A stretch of 64,000 nucleotides of DNA from an uncultured Paracoccaceae bacterium (lineage in GTDB: Bacteria > Pseudomonadota > Alphaproteobacteria > Rhodobacterales > Rhodobacteraceae), in NCBI GenBank assembly GCA_947498985.1, contig CANMMF010000005.1:124001-188000 (forward strand), in the 5' to 3' direction. Position 1 is the first letter of the stretch. Every line of letters starts with the position of its first letter. A program made the translations under genes and the position numbers. Positions 25,283 to 32,911 of this stretch are shown in pieces. Under the pieces are notes generated by a model that was given only the letters and a program-made list of their open reading frames with translations, was not told where the DNA came from and searched no databases.

Positions 25283-26251
25283 ATGGACAGGTTCGACGGC
25301 ATACCCGAACAGGCGCTGGCCTGGGTCGAGGCGGGCAAGGGCGCGGCGCTTGCCACGGTCACGCAGACCTGGGGCTCCGCGCCAAGGCGCGTCGGTAGCC
25401 AGCTTGCAATATCCGGCGACGGCGAGATCGAAGGCTCGGTCTCGGGCGGCTGCGTCGAGGGGGCTGTGATCGTCGAGGCGCTTGAGGCGCTCGAATCCGG
25501 TGAGATGCGCGAGCTGGAATTCGGTGTCTCCGACGACGACGCCTTTGCGGTGGGGCTCGCCTGCGGCGGCACGATCCGCATTCTGGTCGAACCGGTAGGA
25601 GCGGTGCTGCCCGAAGACCTGTTGCGCGCGCTCTGTGCCGCCCGCGCGGCCCGCGAGGCGGTGGCCTATGTGGCCGATCTCGACAGCGGCACCCGCGCGC
25701 TTGTGCATGATGGGTTTAAGACGCGGTTCCGCATGGATCGCTCCGGCTTTGAAGAGGACAGCCGCACCTTTGTGGCCATTCACAACCCGCCCTTGCGGCT
25801 CATCGTCGTGGGCGCGGTGCATATCACGCAGGCGCTGATCCCGATGGCGCGGATTGCAGGCTACGATCCGGTGATTGTCGATCCGCGCGAAACCTTCGGT
25901 TCCGAAGCGCGGTTCCCCGGCGAACGCATCCTGAACGACTGGCCGGATGAGGCGGTCGAGGCGCTGGGGCTCGACGGGCGCACGGCGCTGGTGCTGCTGA
26001 CGCATGACCCGAAACTGGACGACCCGGCGCTGGAAAAGGCGCTGCGGGCGGGGTGTTTCTATATCGGCGCGCTGGGCTCCACCCGCACCCATGCCAAACG
26101 CGTCTCCCGGCTGACCGAGGCGGGGTTTTCGGCACAGGACATCGCGCGGATCCATGGGCCGGTCGGGCTCGATATCGGTGCGTCCGGCCCGCCGGAGATT
26201 GCCGTGGCCATCCTGGCCGAGATGACGCGTGTGCTGAGGCAGGGCGCGTGA
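25283..26251 (+). CDS. XdhC family protein
   Basis: A 322-residue protein of the XdhC/CoxI family. These proteins bind, protect and sulfurate molybdenum cofactor for xanthine-oxidase-type enzymes. The N-terminal XdhC/CoxI domain has LATVTQTWGSAPRRVGSQLAI and SVSGGCVEGAVIVEAL. The C-terminal Rossmann-type domain has LIVVGAVHITQALIPMARIAGYDPVIVDPRETF and GALGSTRTHAKRVSRL. A GGGGGGAG ribosome site precedes the ATG. The TGA overlaps the GTG start of the next gene. No molybdoenzyme subunits occur in the window. Confidence 0.9.
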   Translation: MDRFDGIPEQALAWVEAGKGAALATVTQTWGSAPRRVGSQLAISGDGEIEGSVSGGCVEGAVIVEALEALESGEMRELEFGVSDDDAFAVGLACGGTIRILVEPVGAVLPEDLLRALCAARAAREAVAYVADLDSGTRALVHDGFKTRFRMDRSGFEEDSRTFVAIHNPPLRLIVVGAVHITQALIPMARIAGYDPVIVDPRETFGSEARFPGERILNDWPDEAVEALGLDGRTALVLLTHDPKLDDPALEKALRAGCFYIGALGSTRTHAKRVSRLTEAGFSAQDIARIHGPVGLDIGASGPPEIAVAILAEMTRVLRQGA

Positions 26252-27240
26252 CATTCGGCGAAGTGCCGCTTGCGGAGGCATCGGGCGGGCTTCTGGCGCA
26301 TTCCGTCGCGCTGCCGGACGGGCGGTTGCGCAAAGGCCGGGTGCTGACAGCGCAGGATATCGCGACCTTGCAGGCCGCAGGCGTCGCCCGTGTGACCGTC
26401 GCGCGGCTGGGTCCCGGCGATATCGACGAGGACAGCGCGGCAGAGCGGCTGGCCCGCGCCATCGTGCCCGACCCGGACGCCGTGGGACTGCGGCTCGGAC
26501 GCGCGGCCACGGGCCGGGTGAACATCCACGCGCTGGCCCCGGGTATCGCGGAGGTGCGCGCCGCGCGCATCCACGCCGCCAACGCGGTGGATCCGATGAT
26601 CACGGTGGCCACCGTGCCGCCCTGGCAGCGGATGGAGGCGCGCGGGATGGTGGCGACGGTCAAGATCATCTCTTACGGGGTGCGGGCCTCGGCGCTCGAG
26701 GCCGCGTGCCTTGCCGGAGAGCGCGCACTGGCGATGCGCGCGCCGCAATGCCGCTCGGCGCAATTGATCCAGACCGCCGTCAGCGCCGATGAGACCGGCG
26801 ACAAAGGCCAGATGGTCACCAAGGCAAGGCTGGATCGGCTGGGGATCGATATCGGACCCTTGCAGGTTGTGCCGCATGACGTGCCCTCGCTGACCGAGGC
26901 GATACTGGCGGCAAAGACGGATGCGGTGTTGATCCTGACCGGCTCGGCCACCTCGGATATCGCGGATGTCGCGCCGGAGGCCCTGCGCGCGGCGGGCGGG
27001 ACAGTGGCCCATTTCGGTATGCCGGTCGATCCGGGTAACTTGTTGTTTTACGGCGATTTTCAGGGTCGCCCGGTGATCGGCCTGCCGGGCTGCGCCCGGG
27101 CGCCCGCGCTTAACGGCGCGGATTGGGTGATGGAGCGGCTCTTTTGCGGCGTGCCGGTCTCACCCAGGGATGTTGCCGCGATGGGGGTCGGCGGGCTCTT
27201 GAAAGAGGTGCCGCAGCGCGGACGGCTGCGCGAGGCGTGA
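26248..27240 (+). CDS. Molybdopterin-binding protein (MoCF-type domain)
   Basis: A 330-residue protein whose C-terminal half is a MoaB/MoeA-like molybdopterin-binding domain (DAVLILTGSATSDIADVAPEALRAAGG, then FGMPVDPGNLLFYGDFQGRPVIGLPGCARAPALNGADWVMERL). The N-terminal ~170 residues match the leading half of longer proteins that carry a C-terminal MobA-like nucleotidyltransferase. Here the protein ends at GVGGLLKEVPQRGRL, where that domain would begin, so the transferase must be a separate gene. The start is a GTG at 26248 overlapping the xdhC stop (GTGA), which gives the conserved VTFGEVPLAEA N-terminus. Co-translated with xdhC for Mo-cofactor maturation. Confidence 0.82.
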   Translation: MTFGEVPLAEASGGLLAHSVALPDGRLRKGRVLTAQDIATLQAAGVARVTVARLGPGDIDEDSAAERLARAIVPDPDAVGLRLGRAATGRVNIHALAPGIAEVRAARIHAANAVDPMITVATVPPWQRMEARGMVATVKIISYGVRASALEAACLAGERALAMRAPQCRSAQLIQTAVSADETGDKGQMVTKARLDRLGIDIGPLQVVPHDVPSLTEAILAAKTDAVLILTGSATSDIADVAPEALRAAGGTVAHFGMPVDPGNLLFYGDFQGRPVIGLPGCARAPALNGADWVMERLFCGVPVSPRDVAAMGVGGLLKEVPQRGRLREA

Positions 27241-27271
27241 AGCTGCGCGTCCCGGCGCGGCGTCAAACCGA

Positions 27272-27910
27272 TCACCGGATCGGATCAAAAAGCGCGTCGG
27301 TCGCGCGGCAATCCCGCACCACATCGCGCCCGCAAGGCACCGGCTCCAGCTCTTTTGACAGGCACAGCCGCGCCTCCTGAATGCGGCCTGCCTTGCAGGT
27401 GATCGTCAGCATGTCCGGCTCCCAACCGGGGTTGGCCTCCAGAAACGCCTCTTCGATGACCTTGGCGGGCAGGGTCACGGGCTTGTCGAGCGCGCGGAAG
27501 ATCTCGGGCCGGTTCACCGCATCAAAGGCCTGCCGCGCGGTGTCGTAATAGGCGCGTGCACTCAGGCCAGAGCAGACGCCGTGCTTGTTCCACTGGTGCC
27601 AGGCCAGCCCCGGGGTGCCCATGATATCGGCCATGTCGCGGGTCATGCCGCGCGAGGGCGGGCGCTCGGCGCTGGGGCAGAAGCTTGGCCAGCCGCGGTC
27701 GTATTGCGGCCAGAGCCCGTGCAGCACCCAGCCGAAATCGGCCGAGGCGTCGCATTGCGGGCTGCCGCGCCGGTCGCCCTCGAGCGCGCACCATGTGGGG
27801 GACCAGCTGAGCGACAGCACATAATAGTCGAATTCGCCCGCGCGTTCGCCATCGGCGCGGGCCGGACCCACGAGGCAGACGCTCATCACCAGGGCCAGCA
27901 GGATACGCAT
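27272..27910 (-). CDS. Ribonuclease T2 family protein, secreted
   Basis: A 212-residue periplasmic or extracellular RNase with a cleavable signal peptide (MRILLALVMSVCLVGPARA). Both catalytic blocks are intact: CAS I in LHGLWPQY and CAS II in WHQWNKHGVCSG, with several cysteines for disulfides. The family cleaves RNA through 2',3'-cyclic phosphates. GAGGGAAG precedes the ATG at 27910. It is convergent with the molybdopterin-binding gene and divergent from trcR across 133 bases. A nutritional (nucleotide scavenging) role is likely. Confidence 0.92.
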   Translation of the reverse strand: MRILLALVMSVCLVGPARADGERAGEFDYYVLSLSWSPTWCALEGDRRGSPQCDASADFGWVLHGLWPQYDRGWPSFCPSAERPPSRGMTRDMADIMGTPGLAWHQWNKHGVCSGLSARAYYDTARQAFDAVNRPEIFRALDKPVTLPAKVIEEAFLEANPGWEPDMLTITCKAGRIQEARLCLSKELEPVPCGRDVVRDCRATDALFDPIR

Positions 27911-28043
27911 TTTCTCTTCCCTCTTTGCCGTGTCGCGACTATATAGCCGCCAAGTTTCCCGACAACGGCAACTTGTCCCGGCGGCCGGGACCGCCCGAGG
28001 CGCAAGCCCGGGCGCGGGAAAGAGATATGGTAAGGAGACACGC

Positions 28044-28832
28044 ATGGCCAAGCTGCTGCATCCCAAGGCGACCGCCGTCTGGCTGGTAGACAACACGACG
28101 CTGACCTTCAAACAGGTCGCCGAATTCACCGGATTCCACGAGCTGGAAGTCCAGGGCATCGCGGATGGCGACGTGGCCGCCGGCGTGAAGGGGTTCGATC
28201 CGGTGGCCAACAACCAGATCGATCAGGAAGAGATCGACCAGGCGGAAAAGAACCCGCTTTACAAGATGAAGCTGAAGTTCAACCCCGCCGCGCGCGACGA
28301 GGACAAGCGCCGCGGCCCGCGCTATACGCCGCTCTCCAAGCGTCAGGACCGTCCCAACGCGATCCTGTGGCTGGTGAAGTTCCACCCCGAGCTGGCGGAT
28401 GCGCAGATTTCCAAGCTGGTGGGCACCACCAAGCCGACGATCCAGTCGATCCGCAACCGCGAGCACTGGAACATCCAGAACATGCAGCCCATCGACCCGG
28501 TGGCGCTCGGGCTCTGCAAACAGTCCGAGCTTGACGCCGCGGTGGCCAAGGCCGCCAAGAAGGCCGACGAGATCATGACCGATGACGAGCGCCGCAAGCT
28601 GGTCTCGACCGAGCAGAGCCTCGACATGGATGCCGCGGAGCCGCGGCTGCCGACGGCGATCGAGGGGCTGGAGACCTTCAGCCTGTCCGATCCGCGCGGA
28701 GAGGATGACGACGAGGACAAGCGCTCGGACAAGGATTTCGCCGACGCCGACAGCTTCTTCAACCTGCCCTCCGGCGATGATGACGAGGACGAGGAAGACA
28801 ACAGCGACGACCCGCGCGACCAGAGCGCCTGA
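28044..28832 (+). CDS. trcR: Cell cycle transcriptional regulator TrcR (DUF1013)
   Basis: A 262-residue DUF1013 protein conserved in alphaproteobacteria. MAKLLHPKATAVWLVDNTTLTFKQVAEFTGFHELEVQGIADG and the second helix-turn-helix-like segment, LVGTTKPTIQSIRNREHWN, are diagnostic. The C-terminal ~60 residues are acidic and disordered (Asp/Glu runs). TrcR associates with transcription in the CtrA-controlled cell-cycle network; the mechanism in this organism is unknown. TAAGGAGA precedes the ATG at 28044. It is monocistronic. Confidence 0.92.
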   Translation: MAKLLHPKATAVWLVDNTTLTFKQVAEFTGFHELEVQGIADGDVAAGVKGFDPVANNQIDQEEIDQAEKNPLYKMKLKFNPAARDEDKRRGPRYTPLSKRQDRPNAILWLVKFHPELADAQISKLVGTTKPTIQSIRNREHWNIQNMQPIDPVALGLCKQSELDAAVAKAAKKADEIMTDDERRKLVSTEQSLDMDAAEPRLPTAIEGLETFSLSDPRGEDDDEDKRSDKDFADADSFFNLPSGDDDEDEEDNSDDPRDQSA

Positions 28833-28868
28833 CGCGTCACCCGATACATCGCGCATCACGTAACGCGT

Positions 28869-28885
28869 TGACATCCTTGATGTCA
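28869..28885. repeat. Short perfect dyad TGACATC-CTT-GATGTCA
   Basis: Arms of 7 bp with a 3-base spacer, in the ~190-base gap between trcR and the infC terminator. A TTGACA hexamer overlaps its left arm. It might be an operator or a weak trcR 3' hairpin; there is no T-run. Confidence 0.4.
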
Positions 28886-29022
28886 GTCAGCGTGACGCGG
28901 TTCGGGTTTCTTGCATTGCGCGTAAGGCGGGCGGTGGGGCCGGGCCGTCCGCTGCGGATGTGAGCTGCAGAGTGCGTCCGGGCCCGGCCAGGCACAAATA
29001 GCAGAAATGCTGCCCCCGAGAC

Positions 29023-29050
29023 AAAAAAAACCCGCCGGATCCGGCGGGTT
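29023..29050 (-). terminator. Rho-independent terminator of infC
   Basis: Read leftwards: a perfect stem AACCCGCCGGA / TCCGGCGGGTT ending in a run of eight or more T. It lies ~20 bases after the infC stop. Confidence 0.92.
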
Positions 29051-29071
29051 TCGTTTGCGCTGTCGGAAGGC

Positions 29072-29617
29072 TTACTTGCTGACCGGTCCGATCATCATGA
29101 CCATCTGGCGGCCTTCCATTTTCGGCATGTTCTCGACCTTGCCGATCTCGACCACGTCGTCGGCCACCCGTTCCAGCAGCTCGCGGCCCAGGTTCTGGTG
29201 CGCCATCTCGCGCCCGCGGAACCGCAATGTGACCTTCACCTTGTCGCCGTTCTCGAGAAACTTGAACACGTTGCGCATTTTCACATCGTAGTCATGTGTG
29301 TCGGTGTTCGGGCGGAACTTGACCTCTTTGACCTCGATGATCTTCTGCTTCTTGCGGGCTTCGCTTTCGCGCTTCTGCGTCTCGTATTTGAACTTGCCGT
29401 AATCCATGATCTTGCAGACCGGGGGCGTGGCGTTGGGTGAAATCTCGACCAGGTCCAGACCGGCTTCTTCGGCCATTTGCAGGGCGCGTTCAGGGCTGAC
29501 CACTCCGGCGTTTTCGCCTTCGGCTCCGATCAGTCGGATTTCGGGGGCCCGGATGCGGTCGTTGACGCGGGGGCCGGTGTCGCGCGTTGGCGGCGCGTTG
29601 TGAGGTCTGCGGGCTAT
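29072..29617 (-). CDS. infC: Translation initiation factor IF-3, apparent AUA start
   Basis: A 181-residue IF-3 that binds the 30S subunit and enforces correct start-codon selection. The N-domain segment [26 protein letters not shown] and C-domain segment [44 protein letters not shown] are unmistakable. The conserved N-terminus [15 protein letters not shown] begins at an ATA codon (29617-29615), with GGAG exactly 7 bases upstream. No ATG, GTG or TTG lies nearby in frame; the nearest TTG would add ~27 non-conserved residues. A rare start codon allows IF-3 autorepression, as with the AUU start in E. coli. No rpmI-rplT follow; a terminator lies right after the stop. Confidence 0.95.
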   Translation of the reverse strand: MARRPHNAPPTRDTGPRVNDRIRAPEIRLIGAEGENAGVVSPERALQMAEEAGLDLVEISPNATPPVCKIMDYGKFKYETQKRESEARKKQKIIEVKEVKFRPNTDTHDYDVKMRNVFKFLENGDKVKVTLRFRGREMAHQNLGRELLERVADDVVEIGKVENMPKMEGRQMVMMIGPVSK

Positions 29618-29813
29618 GGGTTTGCTCCGGTTAACTATTGCTGTCAGGTCGCCAAGGTAAACTTCGCGCAGAGCTGATTCAAGCGGCAAATGGGCGGTTT
29701 TGCGCTTGTTTGCTCTGCTTTCCCCCTTGCTCTTGGCGCGGAGCGGCGTCACATCTCCCGCGGGAGCTTTGCGCGCTGTCGCGCAGGCGCATATCACCTT
29801 TAAGGAGAGCATG

Positions 29814-30701
29814 ATGAGAAAAGTGATACTGATCGTCATTGCCGCCATCCTCGCCGTGGGCGGTTATCTTTGGTATTCGGGCCAGCAGGAAGCGCAACGC
29901 GAGGCGCTGGCTGCCGAACAGGCCGCCGCCACCGCCGCTGCCGAAGCCGAAGCCGCCGCCAAGGCCGAGGCCGAAGCGGCAGAGAAAGCCGCCGAAGAGG
30001 CCGCTGCCGCCGCCAAGGCCGAAGCCGATGCCGCCGCTGCCGAAGCCGAAGCGGCTGCGGAAGAGGCCGCCGCCGAAGCCGACGCCGCCGTCGAGGAAGC
30101 CGAAACCGCGGTGGAAGAGACCGCCGAAGACGCCGGCGCCGCCGTGGAAGAGGCCGGAGAGGCTGCCGCGGATGCTGCAGCGGACGCTGTGGACACCGCC
30201 GGTGAAGCCGCAGACGCCGCAGCGGGTGCGGTTGACGACGCCGCAGAGGGCGCGGCCGACGCGGTCGACGGTGTGGTCGACGCTGCCGAAGAGACCGCGG
30301 CAGAGGCCGCCGACACCGCCGGAGAGGCCGCGGATGCCGCAGCCGACACGGCCGCCGAGGCCGAAAACGCCGTCGAGCAGGCCGCCGATGACGCAGCCGA
30401 CACCGCTGCAGCCGCCGCCGAAGACGTGGCCGACACTGCAGAAGAGACCGCCGCCGAGGCGGACGCGGCTGCCGACAGCGCCGCAGACGCCGCGGCTGAC
30501 GCCGCCGCGGAGACCCCCGGCATCGAAGAGCTGCTGACCGTCGAAGGCTTCGATTACGACGCGGTCGCGGACTATATCGAGAACTCCGAGATGAGTGCCG
30601 TGGTCAAGACCGCCGCCAAATCGGTGCTGGAGCAGGCCCGCGACAACCCCGACGCCATCGAAGGTGTGATCACCGCCCTGCGCGAGCAGCTCGGCCTCTG
30701 A
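29814..30701 (+). CDS. Membrane-anchored Ala/Glu-rich long-helix protein (TolA-like architecture)
   Basis: A 295-residue protein of unusual composition. One N-terminal membrane segment (residues ~4-21, [18 protein letters not shown]) is followed by ~210 residues made almost only of Ala, Glu, Asp, Val, Thr and Lys in degenerate [11 protein letters not shown]-like units (~25-235). This predicts a long helix or coiled coil projecting into the periplasm. A compact C-terminal domain of ~60 residues follows ([20 protein letters not shown]...[11 protein letters not shown]). The layout mimics TolA, but no TolA C-terminal fold or tol-pal genes are seen. The ATG at 29814 has AAGGAG with 6-base spacing. 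A terminator follows. It could span or tether the envelope; function unknown. Confidence 0.82.
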   Translation: MRKVILIVIAAILAVGGYLWYSGQQEAQREALAAEQAAATAAAEAEAAAKAEAEAAEKAAEEAAAAAKAEADAAAAEAEAAAEEAAAEADAAVEEAETAVEETAEDAGAAVEEAGEAAADAAADAVDTAGEAADAAAGAVDDAAEGAADAVDGVVDAAEETAAEAADTAGEAADAAADTAAEAENAVEQAADDAADTAAAAAEDVADTAEETAAEADAAADSAADAAADAAAETPGIEELLTVEGFDYDAVADYIENSEMSAVVKTAAKSVLEQARDNPDAIEGVITALREQLGL

Positions 30702-30725
30702 GCATCCAGGATGGGGTAAAACGTC

Positions 30726-30758
30726 AAAGGCCGCGCAGTTTGCTGCGCGGCCTTTTTC
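30726..30758 (+). terminator. Rho-independent terminator
   Basis: Stem AAAGGCCGCGCAG / CTGCGCGGCCTTT with a TTTG loop, followed by TT. The A/T flanks allow action in both directions, ending the Ala/Glu-rich gene and possibly the leftward sulfur operon beyond fpr. Confidence 0.88.
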
Positions 30759-30808
30759 ATGTCGGCCGTCCGGCCGCTGCGGCGGGAAAGCCGCGCGCTG
30801 CCGGATGA

Positions 30809-31660
30809 TCAGTCGAGAAATGCCTTCTCGACCACGTAATGGCGCGGGTTGGAATTGGCGCCTTCCTCGAGCCCGTATTCCTCGAACATCTCCTTCAGCT
30901 CGAGATTGAACGCGAGATTGCCGCAGATCATCGCGCGGTCCGTGTCGGGGTTGAGCGGCGGCACGTCGAGATCGGCATAGACCTCGCCCGAGCGCATCAG
31001 ATCGGTGATGCGGCCCATCTTCGGGCTCTCTTCGCGGGTGGTGGTCGGGTAATAGCGCAGCTTTTCGTGAAACCCGTCGCCCATCAGCTCGGCCAGCAGC
31101 TCATCGCTGCGGATGCCGTCGATGAGCTCCTGCCCGTAAGCCAGCTCGCCCCGTTCGCGGCAGGTATGGGTCAGGATGATCTCGTCGTAATCCTCGTAGG
31201 TCTGCGGGTCGCGCAGCAGCGAGGCGAAAGGCGCGATGCCGGTGCCGGTGGCAAAGAACCAGATCCGCTTGCCCGGCAGCAGCGCGTCATGCACCAGCGT
31301 GCCCACCGGTTTGGGGCGCAGGATGATCTGGTCGCCGGGCTCGATATGCTGCAGGCGCGAGGTAAGCGGGCCATCCTGCACCTTGATCGAGTAGAACTCG
31401 AGCTCTTCGTCCCAGGAGGGCGACGCAATGGAATAGGCGCGCAGCAGCGGCTTTTCGCGGCCGGTCTTCTCGTCGGTCTGCATGAGCCCGATCATCACAA
31501 ATTCGCCGGAGCGGAAGCGCAGCGATGCGGGCCGCGTCACGCGAAACGAAAACAGCCGGTCGGTCCAGTGCCTGACGGCGGTCACGGTCTGCGCATCGGG
31601 CAGGGTGGGGGTGGTCACTTTGGTTGCCTGAACGTTTGTCACGGGAGAGTGCTCTGTCAT
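30809..31660 (-). CDS. fpr: Ferredoxin--NADP(+) reductase
   Basis: A 283-residue FAD flavoprotein moving electrons between NADPH and ferredoxin or flavodoxin. The FAD motif RAYSIASPSWDEELEFYSIKVQDGPLTSRL and NADP-site segments ATGTGIAPFASLLR and THTCRERGELAY are present, ending HYVVEKAFLD as in bacterial FPR. Last gene of the leftward cysG...fpr cluster (72-base gap from the DUF934 gene). As no cysJ flavoprotein is present, it probably supplies NADPH electrons via ferredoxin to sulfite reductase. GAGGACA precedes the ATG. Confidence 0.93.
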   Translation of the reverse strand: MTEHSPVTNVQATKVTTPTLPDAQTVTAVRHWTDRLFSFRVTRPASLRFRSGEFVMIGLMQTDEKTGREKPLLRAYSIASPSWDEELEFYSIKVQDGPLTSRLQHIEPGDQIILRPKPVGTLVHDALLPGKRIWFFATGTGIAPFASLLRDPQTYEDYDEIILTHTCRERGELAYGQELIDGIRSDELLAELMGDGFHEKLRYYPTTTREESPKMGRITDLMRSGEVYADLDVPPLNPDTDRAMICGNLAFNLELKEMFEEYGLEEGANSNPRHYVVEKAFLD

Positions 31661-31732
31661 GTCATGTCCTCGCGGGCTCCGGAGGAGCCGCGTTTTGTCG
31701 TTAGCATGCGAACGAGTTTCGGAAAAGTGTGC

Positions 31733-32098
31733 TTAACCGCGCAGGCGCGCCTGGTAGTCATGCGCGCGCCAGTCGGCGCGAAACACCCAGTGTTCCTCGG
31801 GCTGGCGGGCGGCAAGCGCGTCGTCGATCTCGACCTCGTCAAAGCCGGCACGGCGCGCCATCGCGTATTGATCGGCGATCACATGGCCGCGGGCGCGCAG
31901 ACGGCCCTTGTAGCCGCGCAGACGCAGCAGCCGCGCCAGGGTAAAGCCGCGCCCGTCGGCAAAGCTCGGGAAATCAATGCGCACAAGCGCGGCATCGGGC
32001 GCCACAAGCGTGTCGGGATCGGTGTCGGAGGCCAGATCGAGGATCGGGCCGTCATGCGTGTCGGGGGCAAAGCCCTGATCGGTGACGATGATGCACAT
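31733..32098 (-). CDS. DUF934 protein of the sulfite reductase operon
   Basis: A 121-residue DUF934 protein (FADGRGFTLARLLRLRGYKGRLRARGHVIADQYAMARRAGFDEVEI is the family core). DUF934 genes are almost always found beside sulfite or nitrite reductase and cysH, but no biochemical function is assigned; an assembly or electron-transfer accessory role is likely. The ATG at 32098 has AAAGGAG upstream and begins MCIIVTDQGF. Third from the end of the operon. Confidence 0.86.
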   Translation of the reverse strand: MCIIVTDQGFAPDTHDGPILDLASDTDPDTLVAPDAALVRIDFPSFADGRGFTLARLLRLRGYKGRLRARGHVIADQYAMARRAGFDEVEIDDALAARQPEEHWVFRADWRAHDYQARLRG

Positions 32099-32139
32099 GA
32101 AAAAGCTCCTTTCGGGGAGTGGTGGGTTGCAAACCCACC

Positions 32140-32907
32140 CTACGCAGGGTCGCGCGGGCCGCGCCCGTCGGCGAGGTGAATGCCGCATTCGGATTTTGGC
32201 TGGCCGCGCCAGCGCCCGGCGCGCGGGTCTTCGCCCGACGCCACGGGCGAGGTGCAGGGCTGACAGCCGATCGACGGAAAGCCGCGCGCCACCAGCGGAT
32301 GCCGGGGCAGCCGGTTTTCGTCCATGTAGTCGCGCAGATCCGGCGCCGTCCAGCGCGCCAGCGGATTGATCTTGAGGCGATGCGTGTCGGGATCGGCCTC
32401 GAAGAACTCCAGCGCCGCGCGGGTCTGCGACTGAAAGCGCTTGCGCCCGGTGATCCAGCCGTCAAAGCCCTCAAGCGCCCGGGCCAGCGGGGCGGTCTTG
32501 CGCAGCGCGCAGCAGGCATCGGGGTCGCGCAGATGCAGCGCGCCGTAAGGATCCTCGGCCTCGAGCCGGCGTGCGTCGGGCGACAGGATGCGCAGCTCGG
32601 TGAGGCCCAGCCGCTCCGCCAGCTCCTGCTGGTAGACCAGCGTTTCGGCAAAAAGCTTGCCGGTGTCGATGAAGAGCACCGGCGTGGCGGGCGCGGTCAC
32701 CGCCAGAAGATGCAGCAGCACCACCGATTCCGCGCCAAAGGACGACACCAGCGCGATGCGCCCGATACGCGCCTCGGTCAGCGCGCCTTTCAGCACCGCG
32801 GTGGCGCCGTGATGGCGGTAGCGCGCGTTGAGCGCGGCGGCGCGGGCGGTCAGCGTCGCTTGTGCGGAGAGGTCGCCGGGCGTATTTTCGAAGAGAAGAA
32901 GCGACAT
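32140..32907 (-). CDS. cysH: Phosphoadenylyl-/adenylyl-sulfate reductase (thioredoxin)
   Basis: A 255-residue assimilatory reductase producing sulfite from activated sulfate. The PP-loop is SSFGAESVVLLHL. Cysteines 132-133 (DACCALRK) with 215 and 218 (GCQPC) form the [4Fe-4S] pattern of APS-type reductases, and Cys241 in SECGIH is the catalytic nucleophile. The cluster cysteines favour APS rather than PAPS as substrate, as is usual in alphaproteobacteria. The start at 32907 lies 5 bases after the sulfite reductase stop. Confidence 0.93.
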   Translation of the reverse strand: MSLLLFENTPGDLSAQATLTARAAALNARYRHHGATAVLKGALTEARIGRIALVSSFGAESVVLLHLLAVTAPATPVLFIDTGKLFAETLVYQQELAERLGLTELRILSPDARRLEAEDPYGALHLRDPDACCALRKTAPLARALEGFDGWITGRKRFQSQTRAALEFFEADPDTHRLKINPLARWTAPDLRDYMDENRLPRHPLVARGFPSIGCQPCTSPVASGEDPRAGRWRGQPKSECGIHLADGRGPRDPA

Positions 32908-32911
32908 GGGG

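Noticed and set aside
29864-30523. Ser/Ala-rich ORF antisense to the Ala/Glu-rich protein
   Set aside because: Mirror of a GCC/GAA repeat; the sense strand has a ribosome site, a membrane anchor and a terminator.
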